Source of the DNA: Castellaniella caeni NBRC 101664
Lineage (GTDB): Bacteria > Pseudomonadota > Gammaproteobacteria > Burkholderiales > Burkholderiaceae_B
Direction: 5' to 3'
Assembly (NCBI RefSeq): GCF_001592225.1
Contig: NZ_BCWN01000001.1
Location: 1-64,000 of the forward strand
Length of the DNA stretch: 64,000 nucleotides
Shown here in pieces: positions 58,859 to 64,000 of the stretch. How positions within the stretch are numbered: position 1 is the stretch's first letter; every line of letters starts with the position of its first letter. Below the pieces are notes generated by a model. The model worked only from the letters and a program-made list of their open reading frames with translations. It ran no database searches and was not told where the DNA came from. The position numbers and the translations under genes are program-made.

Positions 58859-59345
58859 GTGAGTGCGGCCGACAGGCGCAGCCGAGGACAACGTAGCCGT
58901 CGGTTTATCCGGTACGCCGAGCCGCGAGGCAAGGCGGAATCTGCCAGCACGAAGGCGGAGAGGCGCCAGGGACGGATGGGTACGACCAACACATGTGAAC
59001 GTCCGCCAACGCGTCGTAAGCGTCTATCGAGCCAAACGTGCCGACAGGCTCGAACCAAAAAGGTACGCGGCAAGGCATGGTCTTCGTTCTCTGGACCATC
59101 ATGGACAGGAATGCCGCCGGCGCACAGGACGGGTCCGCACCATCCAGAAATTCATGCGGAACAGGGTAAGCCCATCACGCTGCCGGCAACGGCAGGCGAA
59201 CCGCAAGGGACGCTATTGGCGTGGTGGGTAAAGGAATGCGGAGAAAGCGAAAGCCCGGCTGTAATAGCCGGGATACGGGCTGCGACATCGCCCGACGCGA
59301 AAGCGGGCAGACTTCCGCAAGGTCATTCATGGCGAGAGAAGATGA
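58859..59345 (+). mobile_element. Possible 5' fragment of a group II intron
   Basis: On the plus strand the stretch begins with GTGAG and ends in a pattern that I associate with the structured 5' part of bacterial group II introns: GAAAGCCCGGCT-GTAAT-AGCCGGGATACGGGC (hairpin 59254-59272, described in parts) and GACGCGAAAGCGGGCAGAC just downstream. No reverse transcriptase follows; the sequence is cut off at the IS66 remnant. The call rests on remembered structure motifs and is tentative. Confidence 0.35.
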
Positions 59346-59474
59346 TTAACCGTTGTACGAGGAAAAGCAGATGACGACGAACGATGCGCAAGCATCGAGC
59401 GTTGGTGCGTCCTCGCCCGATGCTCGGATGTCCACGGGCTCGGCGGCGAGCCAGATCCGGTCTACCCGAATCAT
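59346..59474 (-). pseudogene. tnpB: Truncated IS66 TnpB
   Basis: The ATG at 59474 overlaps the tnpA stop and opens with MIRVDRIWLAAEPVDIRA, the classic IS66 TnpB N-terminus. Homology breaks off after about 18 residues (near 59419) and the frame ends at 59346 after 24 unrelated codons. The remainder of tnpB and all of tnpC are gone. Confidence 0.8.
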
Positions 59475-59842
59475 CGGAACAGCTCGCGCAGCCAGGCCGC
59501 GCAGTCGTGGGCATCCCGCACCGGCCAGCTGACCTGCGCTTGCAGGGCACCGCGCTGCAGGTGGACTTCGATCACGGTCGCAGCTTGTGTGTTCGGGCGC
59601 GGTGACACCGCAGCCTGGGAAGCGGCAACAACGGGAACGAATACGGGCGCGTTCGGCAGCGCTAACTCACCGCCTCGGGCCTCACGACGCCAGCGCTGCA
59701 CCATGTTCGGGTTCAGGCCGTGGGCGATAGCAATGCCCGAGACCGAAGCGCCTGGCTCACCGCAGGCTTGCAGAATCTGCGCCTTGAATGCCGCGCTGTG
59801 CCGACGTCGCGCCGGACGAGGTGTTGAAGTGTCTGACTCCAT
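59471..59842 (-). CDS. tnpA: IS66-family TnpA accessory protein
   Basis: A 123-aa IS66 OrfA with a helix-turn-helix (RRRHSAAFKAQILQACGEPG and VSGIAIAHGLNPNMVQRWRREA) and the usual C-terminal IEVHLQRGALQAQVSWPV...CAAWLRELFR. It is intact, but the element is otherwise truncated and cannot move by itself. A 13-bp inverted repeat sits directly before its ATG. Confidence 0.88.
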   Translation of the reverse strand: MESDTSTPRPARRRHSAAFKAQILQACGEPGASVSGIAIAHGLNPNMVQRWRREARGGELALPNAPVFVPVVAASQAAVSPRPNTQAATVIEVHLQRGALQAQVSWPVRDAHDCAAWLRELFR

Positions 59843-59843
59843 G

Positions 59844-59877
59844 GATAGTCCCCACTAAAAGTGAAGTGGGGACTATC
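59844..59877 (-). promoter_or_regulatory. Hairpin covering the tnpA ribosome-binding site
   Basis: GATAGTCCCCACT (59844-59856) and AGTGGGGACTATC (59865-59877) form a perfect 13-bp stem with an eight-base loop. On the minus strand the 3' arm holds the only purine-rich ribosome-site candidate (GGGGA), one base from the ATG, so transcripts entering from outside would be poorly translated. Confidence 0.55.
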
Positions 59878-59924
59878 GACTGTTCGCTATGCCCCTTCAA
59901 GATGCGTTCGCCGGACAGATACCC

Positions 59925-62900
59925 TTATTCGGACGACAGGCGTTCGATGACTATTCGATACTGCTCCTCGCTAATCGGTGGATCGTTGCGCCGAGATAGC
60001 CATTCATCGGGTAGGCCGGCGATCGCGCGGAACCGCGGATAGAAATCGTGCCGCCGATTGGGGTCGAGCGTAGCAAGAGCCTCCTTGGCTTGTCGAGAGA
60101 GGCCTCGCGGCGACCAACTCTGGCCGCGCTTATCGATGACGACCACCAGCGAGCGATGGGTAAATCCGCTGGTGTCCCCGGCACGGCCACTCGACTTTCC
60201 CCTATGATATTTCTGGAGCGTAAGTAAGACGACAAGGCTACGCTCGGATATCTTGAGCAGGGAAAGCAACACGTCACGATTGACGAGCAAGCGGTATCCA
60301 GTCTCACTCCAGGCGTACTCACCGCGTCCGCCATCAGCACCCCAGGCTTCGGCGCGATACGCTCTTCTCCTGTCGATTGACCAGCGACGGGTCGCCTCAT
60401 CATCCGAGACAGTCCCCAACAGATCTCGCGACCAATCCGATGGGAAAGGCCTGTCGAGTGCGGTTACCGCGCCATAAGGATCATGCCGATCGAGCTGGCG
60501 CTCGGTGTTCGATGTCTTTGCAACCCACGGCTGAATCGTGTGCCCGTCGCTGCCGAAGTGACGGGAAATCTCGTCTTCATCGTCAGGCAGCCATCTAAAG
60601 AATGCTTCAGCCGAAAGCACAGTCATGACCACCGCTCGTGCATCGCTCGCATTCGCTAGTACGCTTTGAAGCATGACTGTTGTGTCTCGCCCAATCGACC
60701 AACGTCCCACGACCGGGAGCCAATCCGCCGCTACTTTGCCGTCCAGCAAGCCAAGCAACGGTGCCAGCAGATTGCTGTCTTCGCGGATGGTGCCTTTCTC
60801 ACCGCTCTCCGGCATGGGCATGCCCGCCTCCTTGGTAAGGTCGAGCGGAAACGGATCTGTGAGATCGGCAAGCCAAAGACCGTCGCTTCTTGACAGCGTG
60901 TATTCCTTCAGGAACGCGGCCCAAGCATCACCACCCCAGTCCTCGCCGACAACCACCCGTGTCGCCAGCAACTCGCCAGCGACAAGCATGAGTGCATGCC
61001 ATCCGAGATACCCCCCATACCGATCTCGGTCCGGAACATATCCCGATGACCAAGATGCGTCATCGCTTCCGCCACGTGGGCAATCGTACATTCCTCGGAC
61101 GGTTGTGTCCCAACGCCGCACCCACGCGCTGATGCGGTCTTCCACCTCCCAGCCTGGACAAGCGAAGACATGGCACAAGCGCTCGACCTGGTATTTGTTG
61201 AAGTCGTAGTCGAGGTGGAAGCCATCCTCTAATTGCGGCGAAGCGTCTGGTCTGGGTGCATACCGGAACTCGCGATAGTCGGCCCGAGGAGCCGATGGGA
61301 AGGACGACTGGTTTGCGAGGCCAAGCTTGGCGATCAGAGCTTCGCGCTCTTCGGGTGCTAGTGCAGGCGCAAGCTCGCGAAGTACGTCTATCGCGAACGT
61401 ACGCATGACAACATGCGGAAACTCAGCGGAAAAGGCGATTCGCTCGAAGAACGCGCGATGAGGGACAAATGAGTGGGCAGCGTCTTTCGCTACGCGAGCG
61501 AGTGCGATCAACATCCAGAGCTGCGCATGCATTACGTAGAAAGGCAGCTTCGCATCACCGAAAGGCAAACTCGAAGTAGATTCAAAGCGATCGATCAGTC
61601 GTTCAATGACATCGAGTCGTCCGGCCACCACTAATCGCCGCACCGCATGGGCCGCGCGCCAGCGCATGGCTGCGACGGGATGGCCAAGCCTCGCCCACAC
61701 CAGCCCTGCCACGAACACGGCCTCGTCGGACGGAACCGCAAAACGCGCATCCCACGGTCCGTCCCCAACTTCGGGCGGCAGCTTTTCATCTGTATTCGCC
61801 AGAAACCGTTCGAGGCCCTCCGCTATGGCGCTGTCACTGACATCAGAGGCCAGTTTCGCGGCAAGCGCGAGCCAGGCATTACCACCCAGGCTGTCCGCGG
61901 TATTCCGTAGCGCTGCAACGACATGCTCGACAAGAATGGCGCGGTCGGCATGAAAATGTTGCTCTAACCCCCACCAGGCGCCCCACGCATCGGTGCCTGA
62001 GCTGGTGAGTTCGGTGGCGTGCTTGGTCGCCAAGCGTAGACCCAGGTCAGGCAGAGCATCACGCATCGCCGCCGACGACCTACCCCACTCATCCAAATAA
62101 TCATCCAACGCGCGGATCTTGTCAGCAAGCGTGGCCGCCGTTGCTTCAACGACCGCGCGAACGAATCTGAGGCGCTCGGCGGGAGAGCTTGCTCGCTTGG
62201 CCAGATCGACCAGTGTCCGGACCGGCCAGCGCCGCCCCGACTCGTCAATCTTCTCGTTGAGGATCTGACGGTCAATGCCGTCCGGAGTCGTGAGGTCCAC
62301 CGGGAAGGCGGGCGGTAGCTCCGCCGCGGTCGGCGGGGGTATGACCGCTTGTGATTTGGACTTGGGGCCTAGGCGAGCAAGCAGGCCTTCGATGCGTGCT
62401 CGAGCTCGGGAAGCGGCAGGAAGGCTGCGCTCAGCGAGGTTTTGTAGCCGTTCGATCGTCTCCCGTGCTGGGGACAGTTGATCCTCGCGATCGATCTCGA
62501 TCAGCAGGAGATCAAAGAACCATTCCCGTCGTTCTTTAGGCAGGCGGCTAATGATCTCTGACGCGAAGTCCGAGACACGCCACGTCCAGGTTTCGACCGG
62601 TGCAGCCAAGCCAAACAGAGCGACGGCGGCTTCGACAGAAAGCTTCGAGTCACGAACGAGGACAGTTAATGCGGGGCCGAGTGACAGTCCGAGCCGAACA
62701 GCGTCGCGATCGTCCAGCCGTGCCAGCGTAGCCAACGTCGCCCGCCCAGCGACCGGCACCATCGTTTTCGCGTATTCAGTCCAAGGGAATTTGCCATCCT
62801 CGTTCTGATTCAGCTCAAGGATACGTGCCAAGGTATGCGCCGCCGCCGGCGGTAGTTCGGGACCCGAATAGCGGCCGGTCAACTCCAGCAAGTGGTTGGT

Positions 62901-64000
62901 ACGATCGAAGTCATCCGAGCCGATAGCCTCGGCAAGATCGAGCGCACGGCGAAAATAGGCCGCGGCCTCGTCAGTGCTTACTCGCCAGACTGCGCGAGCG
63001 AGACTACCGTAGGCTGAGATTCTGGATCCGACATCGGTATCGAGCTGGATCCTGCGTTCAACATGGCCGGCAAGGAGGAGTGCAGCATCATGGCATTGGG
63101 GAACGCATGACAGTCGAGCAACCACATTGGTCAGCTCCGGCGTGAATAGGCCTGGCGCACTCGCTGCCCACTCGACCATGCGCTTCGCAAGGGTGGCATT
63201 GAGCGCACCTAACGCGTCGGCAAGATCGAAAATGACTCGGAAACCGTTCCGTGCGAGATACGCCTTCCCGTCCCGATACGGATAGTCGGATGACTTCTCA
63301 ACATCACGGACAAGCCGATCAAACGCCGCGGCCACCATCTCATCCCGCATCTCTCCATGGGGCGGGCGAATGATGTCGGCGACATCCTGCGCATAGTTCA
63401 GCATCGGTTGTATCCGGCCGCTAAGCGTGCGCGAATAGTCCGATCGCTTCTCCTCATCGAGTCCGCCACGCCGCTTCCGTCGGCGCCGAGTGCCATCGAA
63501 CGTCGGAGCGGCCAGCTTCTGGTCAAGTACCCGGCTGAAGGTCGCCGCGCCCCGCGACCGAGCGCTTGTAGGCACCAGTTCGATGAATTCCGTCGGCACT
63601 AGGTCGATCAAAGCGGCGCGCTTCCGGCTCAAGGCGGCTCGAACACCAGCGGCCAGCACGGTCACTTGGACCGTGCGGTCAGCCGGATACTGACTTGAAT
63701 AGTCATAAATGCCAGGCGACGTAAGTGCAGCTCCAGCGAGGATGCTTGCTGCCTCCTTTTCCATGCCGAGCTCTATTGCCAGCGCCGATGCCAGTACGCT
63801 GCCCATCGCCAAGTCTCCGCTTTTGCCATCCGCAGAAGCTGCCGCAGCAAGTGCCGCGACAAGTCTTCCGGCGTGGGATGGATCTCGGCCGACGAATGGA
63901 AGCGCGGCGGCGTAGAGTGCGCGAGACGGCAGTCGGCAACGCAACAGCCGCGTTGCGATGCGCGTCTTGGGCGGATGCGTCGAATGCTGGTGTCGATCCA
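59925..64000 (-). CDS. Giant protein of unknown function, C-terminal part (runs off window)
   Basis: A single frame stays open from the window edge to the TAA-type stop at 59925, at least 1,358 residues; the first possible start inside (63944) is TTG within apparently continuing coding sequence, so the N-terminus is outside. It is largely alpha-helical in appearance (many Ala/Leu/Arg-rich repeats such as LVVAGRLDVIERLIDRFES and WMLIALARVAKDAAHSF), with an Arg-rich loop GTRRRRKRRGG and a more conserved-looking, aromatic-rich stretch FHLDYDFNKYQVERLCHVF ... YGGYLGWHALMLVAGELL. I see no membrane helix and no P-loop in this part. Layout and neighbourhood resemble large NTPase defence proteins with long helical sensor regions, but that is inference. 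Slightly lower G+C than the backbone. Confidence 0.75.
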   Translation of the reverse strand, partial: DRHQHSTHPPKTRIATRLLRCRLPSRALYAAALPFVGRDPSHAGRLVAALAAAASADGKSGDLAMGSVLASALAIELGMEKEAASILAGAALTSPGIYDYSSQYPADRTVQVTVLAAGVRAALSRKRAALIDLVPTEFIELVPTSARSRGAATFSRVLDQKLAAPTFDGTRRRRKRRGGLDEEKRSDYSRTLSGRIQPMLNYAQDVADIIRPPHGEMRDEMVAAAFDRLVRDVEKSSDYPYRDGKAYLARNGFRVIFDLADALGALNATLAKRMVEWAASAPGLFTPELTNVVARLSCVPQCHDAALLLAGHVERRIQLDTDVGSRISAYGSLARAVWRVSTDEAAAYFRRALDLAEAIGSDDFDRTNHLLELTGRYSGPELPPAAAHTLARILELNQNEDGKFPWTEYAKTMVPVAGRATLATLARLDDRDAVRLGLSLGPALTVLVRDSKLSVEAAVALFGLAAPVETWTWRVSDFASEIISRLPKERREWFFDLLLIEIDREDQLSPARETIERLQNLAERSLPAASRARARIEGLLARLGPKSKSQAVIPPPTAAELPPAFPVDLTTPDGIDRQILNEKIDESGRRWPVRTLVDLAKRASSPAERLRFVRAVVEATAATLADKIRALDDYLDEWGRSSAAMRDALPDLGLRLATKHATELTSSGTDAWGAWWGLEQHFHADRAILVEHVVAALRNTADSLGGNAWLALAAKLASDVSDSAIAEGLERFLANTDEKLPPEVGDGPWDARFAVPSDEAVFVAGLVWARLGHPVAAMRWRAAHAVRRLVVAGRLDVIERLIDRFESTSSLPFGDAKLPFYVMHAQLWMLIALARVAKDAAHSFVPHRAFFERIAFSAEFPHVVMRTFAIDVLRELAPALAPEEREALIAKLGLANQSSFPSAPRADYREFRYAPRPDASPQLEDGFHLDYDFNKYQVERLCHVFACPGWEVEDRISAWVRRWDTTVRGMYDCPRGGSDDASWSSGYVPDRDRYGGYLGWHALMLVAGELLATRVVVGEDWGGDAWAAFLKEYTLSRSDGLWLADLTDPFPLDLTKEAGMPMPESGEKGTIREDSNLLAPLLGLLDGKVAADWLPVVGRWSIGRDTTVMLQSVLANASDARAVVMTVLSAEAFFRWLPDDEDEISRHFGSDGHTIQPWVAKTSNTERQLDRHDPYGAVTALDRPFPSDWSRDLLGTVSDDEATRRWSIDRRRAYRAEAWGADGGRGEYAWSETGYRLLVNRDVLLSLLKISERSLVVLLTLQKYHRGKSSGRAGDTSGFTHRSLVVVIDKRGQSWSPRGLSRQAKEALATLDPNRRHDFYPRFRAIAGLPDEWLSRRNDPPISEEQYRIVIERLSSE

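Noticed and set aside
58863-59231. 122-codon frame on the plus strand before the IS66 remnant
   Set aside because: Arg-rich composition without motif and sits inside the possible intron RNA region; not a reverse transcriptase.

Overview
The window is G+C-rich DNA with densely packed core genes of a betaproteobacterium. Gene content and family members (gmk-rpoZ-spoT, surE-pcm-nlpD, betaproteobacterial-type GlnB, CheV, PpiD, UbiC, BaeSR) fit Burkholderiales, most likely Alcaligenaceae (Bordetella/Pusillimonas/Castellaniella-like). This placement is an inference from protein content only; no rRNA gene is present.

Positions 1-410 hold an orphan AlpA/excisionase-like regulator and a short direct repeat, probably the edge of an old integrated element. 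From 417 to about 49,240 the window is chromosomal backbone: xthA; an unknown gene with gmk-rpoZ-spoT; a tandem 90-bp repeat after spoT; ppiD; ugpQ-rlmJ; rluF-like; ubiC/glnB (overlapping tails); argH; the surE-pcm-nlpD-exonuclease-rlmD operon (without rpoS); plsY; tsaD; a purine permease; a thioredoxin-like protein; yigZ and ABC-F ybiT; a TadA-LD-carboxypeptidase fusion; bifunctional NAD(P)HX repair; an acyl-CoA synthetase; yggS; a Spy-like chaperone; an NlpC/P60 lipoprotein; a frameshifted multiheme cytochrome c; baeSR; an ABC-2 exporter; an aminotransferase; a spermidine-synthase-like protein; a thiolase; cheV; an NCS1 permease with a translationally coupled 55-aa membrane protein behind a hairpin-rich leader; speG; a thioesterase; a SulP transporter; an Fsr-like MFS exporter; a racemase; a DNA glycosylase; and an EamA transporter.

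From 49,419 to the right edge the character changes. Every gene lies on the minus strand and the cargo is defence and mobile DNA: a type III restriction-modification system (mod-res) joined by 4-bp overlaps to a zeta-toxin-like kinase and a 62-aa protein; a DUF1778/GNAT toxin-antitoxin pair with a palindromic operator; an AbiE (AbiEi/AbiEii) system with an inverted-repeat operator; remnants of a Tn4371-like conjugative element (DUF2274 plus a DUF932::TrbI chimera made by deletion); a possible 5' fragment of a group II intron; a truncated IS66-family element; and the C-terminal part (at least 1,358 residues) of a giant protein of unknown function that runs off the window.

The most notable points are the giant uncharacterised protein beside known defence modules, the mod-res-zeta-orf62 operon, the AT-rich (recently exchanged) target-recognition region of Mod, the DUF932::TrbI deletion scar, the TadA-LdcA fusion with a histidine-rich linker, the compensatory changes in the repeat after spoT, and the multi-hairpin leader ahead of the NCS1 permease.
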